A stretch of DNA of 64,000 nt, from assembly GCF_000444135.1 (NCBI RefSeq), contig NZ_ATDK01000040.1:1-64000 (forward strand). Reading direction: 5' to 3'. How positions within the stretch are numbered: position 1 is the stretch's first letter; every line of letters begins with the position of its first letter. Shown here piece by piece: positions 9,655-18,068 of this stretch. The translations under genes and the position numbers were made by a program. The DNA is from Pseudomonas avellanae BPIC 631 (GTDB taxonomy: Bacteria; Pseudomonadota; Gammaproteobacteria; Pseudomonadales; Pseudomonadaceae). A model generated the notes under the pieces. That model had not been told where the DNA came from. It did not search any database and saw only the letters and a program-made list of their open reading frames with translations.

Positions 9655-10065
9655 TTATTCCTGCGCAATCGACTCCAGGTATTCCGAACGCTCATCGCTC
9701 ATGCGCGCAATACAGTCGTTTTCACTGATGGTGAACGCCTTGCTGCCAGCGGCAGAAGGGAACACATCGACCGCGCAATCGGCATCACGCAGCTTTTCCC
9801 ACGCCTGCTGAGCCGTCTTGAGTTTGCTCGTAAAATCGTTGAACTGTGATTTGTTGGCAACGAACTGTGACTGAACGCGCTTGAGCAGGTTGTCGAAGTT
9901 TTCCTTGAGCAACTGTTCTGCGGTCGTGCGGCTGTAAACCGAGCATTCCAGGGTTTGCTTGTCGTCGTCGACACCGTCACAAGGCGAAGCGTCCGGGTTC
10001 TGAGCAGCCTGCACGCCAGTCACAGCCGTTGCCGTCAGGGCCAGGGTCAGCAAAAACGTTTTCAT
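9655..10065 (-). CDS. LprI-like (DUF1311) secreted protein
   Basis: A 136-residue protein from the ATG at 10065. The N-terminus MKTFLLTLALTATAVTGVQAAQ is a Sec signal peptide with an AxA cleavage site. The mature domain carries the LprI/DUF1311 pattern: an early cysteine pair, the segment LKTAQQAWEKLRDADC, then NDCIARMSDERSEYL. The family is named for a mycobacterial lysozyme inhibitor, but most members have no assigned function. The upstream in-frame start (10083) would add MDRSDS before the signal and is less likely. The domain call is good; the activity is uncertain. Confidence 0.75.
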   Translation of the reverse strand: MKTFLLTLALTATAVTGVQAAQNPDASPCDGVDDDKQTLECSVYSRTTAEQLLKENFDNLLKRVQSQFVANKSQFNDFTSKLKTAQQAWEKLRDADCAVDVFPSAAGSKAFTISENDCIARMSDERSEYLESIAQE

Positions 10066-10293
10066 CGAGTCGCTCCGATCCATTGATACGCTGGATTCTG
10101 TCTCAAGCGCGAGACAATGAACAGGTTTACGACATCGCAGGGCGATACGCCGTCACCCTTTGTCGCATCTTGACGCTTTCGGCAAACCCCCTGTCGTTTT
10201 TGCACCCGGCTCGCCTGACCCTCCGGCATATGCTGGCCTCATTAGCGCCGACAGCCGATTCGGTGCGCCGGAATCAAAAAAGGGGACAGCCTG

Positions 10294-11271
10294 ATGAGCC
10301 CAGCCGAATTGCACGCCGACAGCATCGTTATTGACGGGCTGATCATTGCCAAGTGGAACCGCGAGCTGTTTGAAGACATGCGCAAGGGCGGCCTGACGAT
10401 GGCCAACTGCACCGTTTCGGTATGGGAAGGTTTTCAAGCCACCATCAACAGCATCTGCACCAGCCAGAAACTGATGCGCGAAAACAGCGACCTGGTCATG
10501 CCGGTGCACACCACCGCCGATATCCACAAGGCCAAGGAACTGGGCAAGACCGGCATCCTCTTTGGCTTCCAGAATGCGCATGCTTATGAAGACCAGATCG
10601 GCTACGTCGAGATCTTTAAGCAGCTCGGCGTTGGTATCGTGCAGATGTGCTACAACACGCAGAACCTGGTCGGCACCGGCTGTTACGAACGCGATGGCGG
10701 CCTGTCGGGTTTCGGGCGTGAAATCGTCGCTGAAATGAACCGTGTCGGGGTGATGTGCGACCTGTCCCACGTGGGGTCGAAAACCTCTGAAGAGGTCATT
10801 CTCGAATCGAAGAAACCAGTCTGTTATTCCCACTGCCTGCCGTCCGGTCTTAAAGAGCATCCGCGCAACAAATCCGATGCTGAACTGAAGTTCATTGCCG
10901 ACCACGGCGGCTTTGTCGGGGTGACCATGTTCGCGCCGTTCTTGGCCAAGGGCATCGAGTCGACCATCGACGATTACGCCGAAGCCATCGAATACGTGAT
11001 GAACATCGTGGGTGAGGATGCCATCGGTATTGGCACCGATTTCACCCAGGGCCACGGTCAGGACTTTTTTGAATACCTGACCCATGACAAGGGCTACGCC
11101 CGCCGCCTGACCAGCTTCGGCAAGATCATCAACCCGCTGGGCATTCGTACCGTGGGCGAGTTTCCCAACCTCACGGAAACCCTGCTCAGGCGCGGTCACC
11201 CCGAGCGCGTGGTGCGCAAGATCATGGGCGAGAACTGGGTCAACGTGCTGGCCGACGTCTGGGGCGAGTAA
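10294..11271 (+). CDS. M19 membrane-dipeptidase-like protein with incomplete metal site
   Basis: A 325-residue TIM-barrel amidohydrolase of the renal-dipeptidase (M19) fold; it has no signal peptide. Two histidine ligands are present (H159 in CDLSHVG, H180 in CYSHCLP), as is an aspartate in GIGTDFTQG. The usual HxD ligands near the N-terminus are replaced (DGLII, residues 14-18), and the bridging glutamate is Q93 in GFQNAH. Zinc-dependent dipeptide hydrolysis is therefore doubtful. It is the first gene of the dimethylglycine operon (V4R-like, dgcA, dgcB, ETF subunits), a position also occupied in P. aeruginosa from memory, which points to a role in methylamine catabolism rather than peptide turnover. 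Confidence 0.85.
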   Translation: MSPAELHADSIVIDGLIIAKWNRELFEDMRKGGLTMANCTVSVWEGFQATINSICTSQKLMRENSDLVMPVHTTADIHKAKELGKTGILFGFQNAHAYEDQIGYVEIFKQLGVGIVQMCYNTQNLVGTGCYERDGGLSGFGREIVAEMNRVGVMCDLSHVGSKTSEEVILESKKPVCYSHCLPSGLKEHPRNKSDAELKFIADHGGFVGVTMFAPFLAKGIESTIDDYAEAIEYVMNIVGEDAIGIGTDFTQGHGQDFFEYLTHDKGYARRLTSFGKIINPLGIRTVGEFPNLTETLLRRGHPERVVRKIMGENWVNVLADVWGE

Positions 11272-11355
11272 CCCGCCAGCCAAACCTTATCGAATTGAAC
11301 CCCCACGGCCCTGGCGGCGGTGGGTGTAAACCAAATTATCTGGAGTTTGACCCCC

Positions 11356-11886
11356 ATGGCTAAAATCGCCCCGCAACTGCCCATCGAAGTCGACAGCGAA
11401 ACCGGTGTCTGGACCTCCGATGCGTTGCCGATGCTCTACGTGCCGCGGCACTTTTTCGTCAACAACCACATGGGCATCGAAGAAGTGCTGGGCGCCGACG
11501 CGTACGCCGACATTCTCTACAAGGCCGGTTACAAATCCGCCTGGCACTGGTGTGAAAAAGAAGCTGAATGCCACGGCCTGCAAGGCGTTGCGGTATTCGA
11601 GCACTACATGAAGCGTCTGTCGCAGCGCGGCTGGGGGCTATTCAAGATTCAGGACATCGATATCGAAAAAGGCACCGCCAGCGTGAAGCTTGAGCATTCG
11701 TGCTTTGTGTACGTCTACGGCAAGGTCGGACGCAAGGTCGACTACATGTTCACCGGCTGGTTCGCCGGGGCGATGGACCAGATACTCGCCGCCAGCGGCA
11801 GCTCGATCCGTACCGTCGCCGAGCAGGTTTACGGTGGCTCCGAAGAAGGTCACGACGACGGACTGTTCGTCGTCAAGCCGCTGTAA
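11356..11886 (+). CDS. V4R-like / DUF5943 protein of the dimethylglycine operon
   Basis: A 176-residue cytoplasmic protein. The ATG at 11356 is used because TGGAG (11341-11345) precedes it; it begins MAKIAPQLPIEVDSETG. The C-terminal half (TASVKLEHSCFVYVYGKVGRK...) resembles the 4-vinyl-reductase (V4R) small-molecule-binding fold. No catalytic motif is evident. It lies between the M19-like gene and dgcA, 15 bases before dgcA, so it is almost certainly cotranscribed. Its function in betaine catabolism is unknown; a ligand-binding or accessory role is a guess. Confidence 0.75.
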   Translation: MAKIAPQLPIEVDSETGVWTSDALPMLYVPRHFFVNNHMGIEEVLGADAYADILYKAGYKSAWHWCEKEAECHGLQGVAVFEHYMKRLSQRGWGLFKIQDIDIEKGTASVKLEHSCFVYVYGKVGRKVDYMFTGWFAGAMDQILAASGSSIRTVAEQVYGGSEEGHDDGLFVVKPL

Positions 11887-11901
11887 ATCGAGGATCGCGT
11901 T

Positions 11902-13962
11902 ATGGCTTTCGAAGCGATGTTTCAGCCGATCCAGATTGGCAAGCTCACCATCCGCAACCGTGTGCTCAGTACCGCGCACGCCGAGGTGTACGCCACTGAC
12001 GGCGGCATGACCACTGACCGCTACGTGAAATATTACGAAGAGAAAGCCAAGGGCGGCATCGGCCTGGCCATTTGCGGCGGCTCATCAAGCGTTGCCATCG
12101 ACAGCCCGCAAGGCTGGTGGAAGTCAGTCAATCTGGCGACCGACAGGATCATCCCGCACTTTCAGAACCTCGCCGACGCCATGCACAAGCACGGTGCGAA
12201 GATCATGATTCAGATTACCCACATGGGCCGTCGCTCGCGCTGGGATGGCGATCACTGGCCGACCCTGATGTCGCCGTCGGGCATTCGTGAGCCGGTGCAC
12301 CGCGCGACCTGCAAAACCATCGAGCCGGAAGATATCTGGCGCGTTATCGGCAACTACGCCAGCGCAGCCGCCCGTGCCAAGGCCGGCGGGCTGGACGGCG
12401 TCGAATTGTCTGCCGTGCATCAGCACATGATCGACCAGTTCTGGAGCCCTCGGGTCAACAAACGCACCGATGAATGGGGCGGCAGTTTCGAGAACCGCAT
12501 GCGCTTCGGCCTGGAAGTGATCAAGGCCGTGCGCAAGGAAGTCGGCCCCGACTTTTGTGTGGGTCTGCGCATCTGTGGCGACGAGTTCCACCCCGATGGC
12601 CTGAGCCACGAGGACATGAAGCAGATCGCCAAGTATTACGACGAAACCGGCATGATCGATTTCCTCGGCGTGGTGGGCTCGGGTTGCGACACCCACAACA
12701 CCCTGGCCAACGTCATCCCTAACATGAGTTATCCACCGGAGCCGTTCCTGCATCTGGCGGCCGGTATCAAGGAAGTGGTGAAAGCGCCGGTGCTGCACGC
12801 GCAGAACATTAAAGACCCGAATCAGGCCACGCGGATTCTGGAAGGTGGCTATGTCGACATGGTCGGCATGACCCGCGCGCACATTGCCGACCCGCACCTG
12901 ATCGCCAAGATCAAGATGGGTCAGATCGACCAGATCAAACAATGCGTGGGCGCCAACTACTGCATCGACCGTCAGTATCAAGGGCTGGACGTGCTGTGCA
13001 TCCAGAACGCCGCCACCTCCCGCGAATACATGGGCGTGCCGCACATCATCGAAAAGTCCGCCGGGCCGAAACGCAAGGTCGTGGTGGTCGGTGCTGGCCC
13101 TGCCGGCATGGAAGCGGCGCGGGTTTCTGCCGAGCGCGGCCATGACGTGACGCTGTTCGAGAAGAAGGCGTTTATCGGCGGGCAGATCACCACCGCATCG
13201 AAAGCACCGCAGCGCGACCAGATTGCCGGCATCACGCGCTGGTTCCAGCTGGAACTGGCGCGCCTGAAAGTCGATCTGCGGCTCGGCACTGCTGCGGATG
13301 CGGCAACCATCCTCGACCTGCGCCCGGACATTGTGGTGCTGGCAGTGGGTGGTCATCCGTTTCTGGAACAGAACGAACACTGGGGCGCGGCAGAAGGGCT
13401 GGTGGTCAGCAGTTGGGACGTACTGGACGGCAAGGTCGCGCCGGGCAAGAACGTGCTGGTCTACGACACCATCTGCGAGTTCACCGGCATGTCGGTGGCT
13501 GACTTTCTGGCCGACAAGGGCTGTCAGGTCGAGATTGTCACCGATGACATCAAGCCGGGCGTGGCGATCGGCGGTACGTCGTTCCCGACCTACTACCGCA
13601 GCATGTACCCCAAGGAAGTGATCATGACCGGCGACATGATGCTGGAAAAGGTCTATCGCGAGGGCGACAAGCTGGTCGCGGTGCTGGAAAACGAATACAC
13701 CGGCGCCAAGGAAGAGCGGGTGGTCGATCAGGTGGTGGTGGAAAACGGCGTGCGCCCGGACGAAGCGATTTATTACGCGCTCAAGGAAGGTTCGCGCAAC
13801 AAGGGCCAGATCGACATCGACGCACTGTTCGCCATTCAGCCACAACCTTCATTGAGCGAGCCGGGCGACGGTTATTTGCTGTTCCGCATCGGCGACTGCG
13901 TGGCGCAGCGCAATACCCATGCAGCGATCTACGACGGCTTGCGGCTGTGCAAGGATTTCTGA
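11902..13962 (+). CDS. dgcA: Dimethylglycine demethylase subunit DgcA
   Basis: A 686-residue flavoprotein related to trimethylamine dehydrogenase, required in pseudomonads to convert dimethylglycine to sarcosine. An Old-Yellow-Enzyme TIM barrel (about 1-340, starting FEAMFQPIQIGKLTIRNRV) is followed by a cluster-type segment and a C-terminal FAD/NAD-binding domain (VVVVGAGPAGMEAARV near residue 393). In the cluster segment, cysteines stand at 348, 354 and 366, but residue 351, a cysteine in trimethylamine dehydrogenase, is alanine. The gene is tightly spaced after the V4R-like gene and is followed by a repeat and dgcB. Identification is strong from architecture and context. Confidence 0.93.
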   Translation: MAFEAMFQPIQIGKLTIRNRVLSTAHAEVYATDGGMTTDRYVKYYEEKAKGGIGLAICGGSSSVAIDSPQGWWKSVNLATDRIIPHFQNLADAMHKHGAKIMIQITHMGRRSRWDGDHWPTLMSPSGIREPVHRATCKTIEPEDIWRVIGNYASAAARAKAGGLDGVELSAVHQHMIDQFWSPRVNKRTDEWGGSFENRMRFGLEVIKAVRKEVGPDFCVGLRICGDEFHPDGLSHEDMKQIAKYYDETGMIDFLGVVGSGCDTHNTLANVIPNMSYPPEPFLHLAAGIKEVVKAPVLHAQNIKDPNQATRILEGGYVDMVGMTRAHIADPHLIAKIKMGQIDQIKQCVGANYCIDRQYQGLDVLCIQNAATSREYMGVPHIIEKSAGPKRKVVVVGAGPAGMEAARVSAERGHDVTLFEKKAFIGGQITTASKAPQRDQIAGITRWFQLELARLKVDLRLGTAADAATILDLRPDIVVLAVGGHPFLEQNEHWGAAEGLVVSSWDVLDGKVAPGKNVLVYDTICEFTGMSVADFLADKGCQVEIVTDDIKPGVAIGGTSFPTYYRSMYPKEVIMTGDMMLEKVYREGDKLVAVLENEYTGAKEERVVDQVVVENGVRPDEAIYYALKEGSRNKGQIDIDALFAIQPQPSLSEPGDGYLLFRIGDCVAQRNTHAAIYDGLRLCKDF

Positions 13963-13976
13963 CCGCAGCGGCAAGT

Positions 13977-14064
13977 TGTCAGCTGCAAGCTGCAAGTAGA
14001 AGCCTTTGCTCAGTGCTTTTTCTTGAAGCTTGCAGCTTGAGGCTTCCAGCTTAAAGCTCGCACC
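13977..14064. repeat. GCTTGCAGCTTG-type short repeat cluster
   Basis: Multiple copies of AGCTGCAAGC/GCTTGCAGCTT in both orientations fill the spacer between dgcA and dgcB (for example 13981-13995 and 14029-14041). The halves can pair into a hairpin. Related tracts occur upstream of betI and between betB and betA. Confidence 0.7.
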
Positions 14065-14078
14065 TTGAGGTCAACGTG

Positions 14079-16040
14079 ATGCTAGACACCCTTCTTCCCA
14101 TCCTGCTGTTCAGCGCCCTGGGCCTTGCGGCGCTGGGCGCATGGCGGCGGGTAAGCATGTGGCGCAACGGACGGCCCTCGAAAGTCGACCTGCTCGGCGG
14201 GCTGTTGGCCATGCCCAAGCGCTACATGGTCGACCTGCACCACGTAGTCGCACGCGATAAATATATCGCCAATACCCACGTGGCCACGGCAGGCGGCGCA
14301 GTCGCCTCGATTGTGCTGGCGATTCTGGTGCATGGTTTCGGCTTGCATAACCGGGTGCTGGGCTACGCGCTGCTGCTGATGACCACGGTGATGTTTGTCG
14401 GCGCGGTGTTTGTCTACCGACGTCGCCTCAACCCGCCTGCGCGTTTATCCAAAGGACCGTGGATGCGCCTGCCGAAAAGCCTGATGGCGTTTTCTGCAAG
14501 CTTCTTTCTGGTCACGTTGCCGGTAGCCGGTATTCTTCCCGAGCACTTCGGCGGCTGGGTGCTGGTCGCCATTCTCGTGCTGGGCGTGTTGTGGGGCGTG
14601 AGCGAGCTGTTCTTCGGCATGACCTGGGGCGGGCCGATGAAGCACGCTTTCGCCGGGGCCTTGCACCTGGCCTGGCATCGGCGTGCCGAGCGTTTTGGCG
14701 GCGGACGTTCCACCGGCCTGAAGCCACTTGATCTGAATGATCGGACTGCACCGCTGGGTGTCGAGAAACCCGCAGACTTTACCTGGAACCAGTTGCTGGG
14801 TTTCGACGCCTGCGTGCAGTGCGGTAAATGCGAAGCTGCGTGCCCGGCGTTCGCGGCAGGTCAGCCGCTGAACCCCAAGAAGCTGATCCAGGACATGGTC
14901 GTCGGCCTTGCCGGCGGCACCGACGCAACATTTGCCGGCAGCCCGTACCCATCGCTGGATGGCAAAGGCAAGCCACTGGGCGAGCATGGCGGCAACCCGC
15001 ATCAGCCCATCGTCAACGGTCTGGTGGATGCCGAGACGCTGTGGTCCTGTACCACCTGCCGCGCCTGTGTCGAAGAGTGCCCGATGATGATCGAGCACGT
15101 TGATGCCATCGTCGATATGCGCCGTTACCTGACCCTGGAAAAAGGCGCGACGCCGAACAAAGGCGCGCAAGTGCTGGATAACCTGATCGCCACCGACAAC
15201 CCCGGCGGTTTCGCACCGGGCGGGCGGATGAACTGGGCGGCGGATCTGAACCTGAACCTGCTCAGCGATACAAAGACCGTGGACGTGCTGTTCTGGGTGG
15301 GCGATGGCGCGTTCGACATGCGCAATCAACGCACGCTGCGTGCGTTCGTCAAAGTCCTCAAGGCCGCCAGGGTGGATTTCGCCGTGCTGGGCCTTGAAGA
15401 GCGCGACAGCGGTGACGTGGCTCGGCGTCTGGGCGATGAGGCGACGTTTCAGACGCTCGCCCGCCGCAACATTCAGACCCTGGCCCAATACCGCTTCAAA
15501 CGCATCGTCACCTGCGACCCGCACAGCTTTCATGTGCTGAAAAACGAATACGGCGCACTGGGCTGCGACTATCAGGTGCAGCATCACAGCACCTTCATGG
15601 CCGAATTGGTACAGCGCGGCGTCCTGAATCTGAGTCAACACAAAGGCGCCAGCGTCACCTATCACGACCCGTGTTACCTGGGCCGCTACAACGGCGAGTA
15701 CGAGGCTCCGCGTGAAGTGCTGCGCGCGCTGGGTATCGAGGTCAGGGAAATGCAGCGCTCGGGCTTTCGTTCTCGCTGCTGCGGTGGCGGGGGCGGCGCA
15801 CCGATTACAGACATCCCCGGCAAACAGCGGATTCCCGACATGCGCATGGACGACATTCGCGAAACCGCTGCCGAGCTGGTGGCGGTGGGCTGTCCACAAT
15901 GCACGGCCATGCTTGAAGGTGTGGTTGAACCGCGGCCGCTGATCAAGGACATCGCTGAACTGGTGGCCGATGCGCTGATTGAAGAAGTTATCCCCAGTCC
16001 GTCTGTTGCCGCCAAACGTGAACCTGCGGAGGTGCACTGA
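14079..16040 (+). CDS. dgcB: Dimethylglycine demethylase subunit DgcB
   Basis: A 653-residue membrane iron-sulfur protein; the ATG at 14079 with GAGG at 14067-14070 is preferred over the adjacent GTG. The N-terminal third has about four or five membrane segments. Two [4Fe-4S] motifs follow: C245xxC248xxC251xxxC255 (CVQCGKCEAACP) and CTTCRACVEECP. The C-terminal CCG-type domain has the RCCGGGGG signature. This layout (heterodisulfide-reductase/ETF-oxidoreductase-like) suits electron transfer from DgcA/ETF to the quinone pool. It overlaps the next gene (ATGA). Confidence 0.93.
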   Translation: MLDTLLPILLFSALGLAALGAWRRVSMWRNGRPSKVDLLGGLLAMPKRYMVDLHHVVARDKYIANTHVATAGGAVASIVLAILVHGFGLHNRVLGYALLLMTTVMFVGAVFVYRRRLNPPARLSKGPWMRLPKSLMAFSASFFLVTLPVAGILPEHFGGWVLVAILVLGVLWGVSELFFGMTWGGPMKHAFAGALHLAWHRRAERFGGGRSTGLKPLDLNDRTAPLGVEKPADFTWNQLLGFDACVQCGKCEAACPAFAAGQPLNPKKLIQDMVVGLAGGTDATFAGSPYPSLDGKGKPLGEHGGNPHQPIVNGLVDAETLWSCTTCRACVEECPMMIEHVDAIVDMRRYLTLEKGATPNKGAQVLDNLIATDNPGGFAPGGRMNWAADLNLNLLSDTKTVDVLFWVGDGAFDMRNQRTLRAFVKVLKAARVDFAVLGLEERDSGDVARRLGDEATFQTLARRNIQTLAQYRFKRIVTCDPHSFHVLKNEYGALGCDYQVQHHSTFMAELVQRGVLNLSQHKGASVTYHDPCYLGRYNGEYEAPREVLRALGIEVREMQRSGFRSRCCGGGGGAPITDIPGKQRIPDMRMDDIRETAAELVAVGCPQCTAMLEGVVEPRPLIKDIAELVADALIEEVIPSPSVAAKREPAEVH

Positions 16041-17260
16041 TGAGCGACATTATCCGCCGCGATCCTCGAGCTGAATGGATCGCTCGTAATCGGCTGCACC
16101 CGTTGCATGCGGCCATGCAGCCCGCACACAGCAACTGGATGGGACCCAACGGCTTGATGCGCAAGAACGTGCATGGCCTGGGGTTTATCGGCCCCAACGG
16201 CATCAAGCGCATCGACCGTAGCGGCGCGCAGCAGGGCGGGACGAGCAAGCGTTCGGCGGTGTCCGATGTGCAGTTGCCGGTGCATGTGGTTGCTGCGCCA
16301 GCGTTCTATATCAACGTTGTTCCCGACATGGTTGGCGGTCGCTTGAGCAGCCATGATCGCGACTTGTTGGGCCTTGCGCGTCAACTGGCCGGTGCCGAAG
16401 GCGCGGTGCTGGCGGTGGTGTTCGGCGAACATAAAGAGAAAGCGTTCGACAGTGCAGGTGTGGACCGGCTGTTGGCGCTCAATGGTAACGAGTTCGATGG
16501 CTACTCTCCTGAACAGCGCGTGCAGGGTTTGCGCGCTGTGGATAACCAGTTCGGCCCGCAGCACTGGTTATTCCCTGATAGCCGCACTGGCGGTGGTGAA
16601 CTGGGGCGGCGCTTTGCGGCCAGCCTTGGCGAGCGTCCTGCAACGCGGGTCTGGCAGGTCAAGGGCGAGCACTGCACAAGCCGCGCCGGGGCCGGCCGCG
16701 AAGACCTTGTTCGTCCCTTGGCGCGTTTGATTCTGGCCGACATCGAGTGCGCCGAGCCGGTCAGTGAAACCCGCCATGAAGCGTTGCCCGTCGAGTTATC
16801 CACAGGCACGGCGCGCCGCTTGTCGCGCATCGAAGACCTGGGCGCAGTGGCGGTTGATCCTGCAGTTATCCCCATGGCCGAAGCAGAATTCATTTTGTCC
16901 GGCGGTAATGGTGTGCGGGACTGGGCGCTTTTCCACCGCGCCGCTTTAGCCTTGGGCGCAACCGAGGGGGCGTCGCGGGTAGCGGTGGACGATGGTTTCA
17001 TGGGGCGTGAGCGTCAGGTGGGTGCCAGTGGCACGTGGGTCACGGCGCGGGTTTACCTGGCGGTCGGCATCTCCGGGGCGATTCAGCACCTGCAAGGTAT
17101 CGGCGCCTGCGACAAGGTCATAGCGATCAATCTGGATGCGGGCTGCGACATGATCAAGCGCGCTGATCTGTCGGTCATCGGCGACGGTGGCGAAATCCTC
17201 ACCGCATTGATTGCAGCGGTCCAAGCCTGGCGTAACGGGGAGAAGCGTGATGCGGCCTGA
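16040..17260 (+). CDS. Electron transfer flavoprotein, alpha-type subunit (dgc-associated)
   Basis: A 406-residue FAD-binding ETF alpha-family protein, longer than housekeeping EtfA. The C-terminal region shows the family's FAD-binding pattern (VGASGTWVTARVYLAVGISGAIQH, seen in two pieces around residues 325-350, and INLDAGCDMIKRADL). Its start codon overlaps the dgcB stop in ATGA with GGAGG upstream. It likely accepts electrons from dimethylglycine oxidation and passes them to DgcB. The reading frame also contains exact DnaA-box sequences at 16537 and 16796, the latter using the rare TTA leucine codon. Confidence 0.88.
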   Translation: MSDIIRRDPRAEWIARNRLHPLHAAMQPAHSNWMGPNGLMRKNVHGLGFIGPNGIKRIDRSGAQQGGTSKRSAVSDVQLPVHVVAAPAFYINVVPDMVGGRLSSHDRDLLGLARQLAGAEGAVLAVVFGEHKEKAFDSAGVDRLLALNGNEFDGYSPEQRVQGLRAVDNQFGPQHWLFPDSRTGGGELGRRFAASLGERPATRVWQVKGEHCTSRAGAGREDLVRPLARLILADIECAEPVSETRHEALPVELSTGTARRLSRIEDLGAVAVDPAVIPMAEAEFILSGGNGVRDWALFHRAALALGATEGASRVAVDDGFMGRERQVGASGTWVTARVYLAVGISGAIQHLQGIGACDKVIAINLDAGCDMIKRADLSVIGDGGEILTALIAAVQAWRNGEKRDAA

Positions 17261-18047
17261 CGTGTCTGTGGATAAATATGGCGTACAGATCATCAGCCTG
17301 GTCTCCGTAGGCGCGCACCCGACATCAGGCCGTGCGCGCCGCGCCGAACAGGACGCGCGGGCAGTCGAACTTGGCTTGCAACTGGTTGGGGATAACTTGC
17401 AGGTGCTGCATGCCGGCAACCCTGAAGAGCCAGCTTTGCGCGCCTACCTGGGCATGGGCTTGAGCGAACTGCATGTGCTTGAGCAGCCCGACGGTGCTGA
17501 CGCGCTGGCCGCGCTGACCGATTACATACGCAACTCCGGCGCACAGATGGTGCTGGCTGGCAGCCAGGCGGAAACCGGCGAAGGCTCGGGCATGCTGCCG
17601 TTTCTGCTGGCCGAAGGGCTTGGTTGGCCGCTGGTGACCGGGCTTGCGCAGGTCGAGTCGCTGAGTAATGGCATCGCACTGGTTTTGCAGGCATTGCCAC
17701 GTGGCCAGCGCCGTCGCCTCAAGGTTCGACTGCCGTTTCTCGCCACTGTGGATAACGCAGCGCCTGCGCCTCGGCAAAGTGCTTATGGGCCGGCGCAGCG
17801 CGGCTTGGTTGAGGTAGAAACTGTCGAAGCAGTTATTGATGAGTTATGCACAGCTCAATCACTGCGCCCCGCTAAACTGCGCCCCAAGCGTCTCAAGGTG
17901 ATCAAAGCCAAGAGCGGCGCTGACCGTATGAAAGCGGCTACTGCCAAGGCTAGCGGGGGCAGTGGGCAGGTGTTGAAGGGAGTAAGTGCGGAGGAAAGCG
18001 CGGCTGCAATATTGAAATTGCTGATTGAGGAAGGTGTTGTCAGGTGA
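17250..18047 (+). CDS. Electron transfer flavoprotein, beta-type subunit (dgc-associated)
   Basis: A 265-residue EtfB-family partner of the preceding alpha-type subunit. The ATG at 17250 is chosen because GGGGAG lies eight bases upstream and the coding regions overlap by 11 bases, as is usual in ETF operons. The adenine-nucleotide-binding core is recognisable (GAQMVLAGSQAETGEGSGMLPFLLA region, residues about 108-130). The C-terminal 60 residues are lysine- and alanine-rich. The gene carries DnaA-box matches at 17267, 17747 and 17844. It ends the dgc operon. Confidence 0.88.
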   Translation: MRPDVSVDKYGVQIISLVSVGAHPTSGRARRAEQDARAVELGLQLVGDNLQVLHAGNPEEPALRAYLGMGLSELHVLEQPDGADALAALTDYIRNSGAQMVLAGSQAETGEGSGMLPFLLAEGLGWPLVTGLAQVESLSNGIALVLQALPRGQRRRLKVRLPFLATVDNAAPAPRQSAYGPAQRGLVEVETVEAVIDELCTAQSLRPAKLRPKRLKVIKAKSGADRMKAATAKASGGSGQVLKGVSAEESAAAILKLLIEEGVVR

Positions 18048-18068
18048 GGCGTTCGACTTACGCACATT

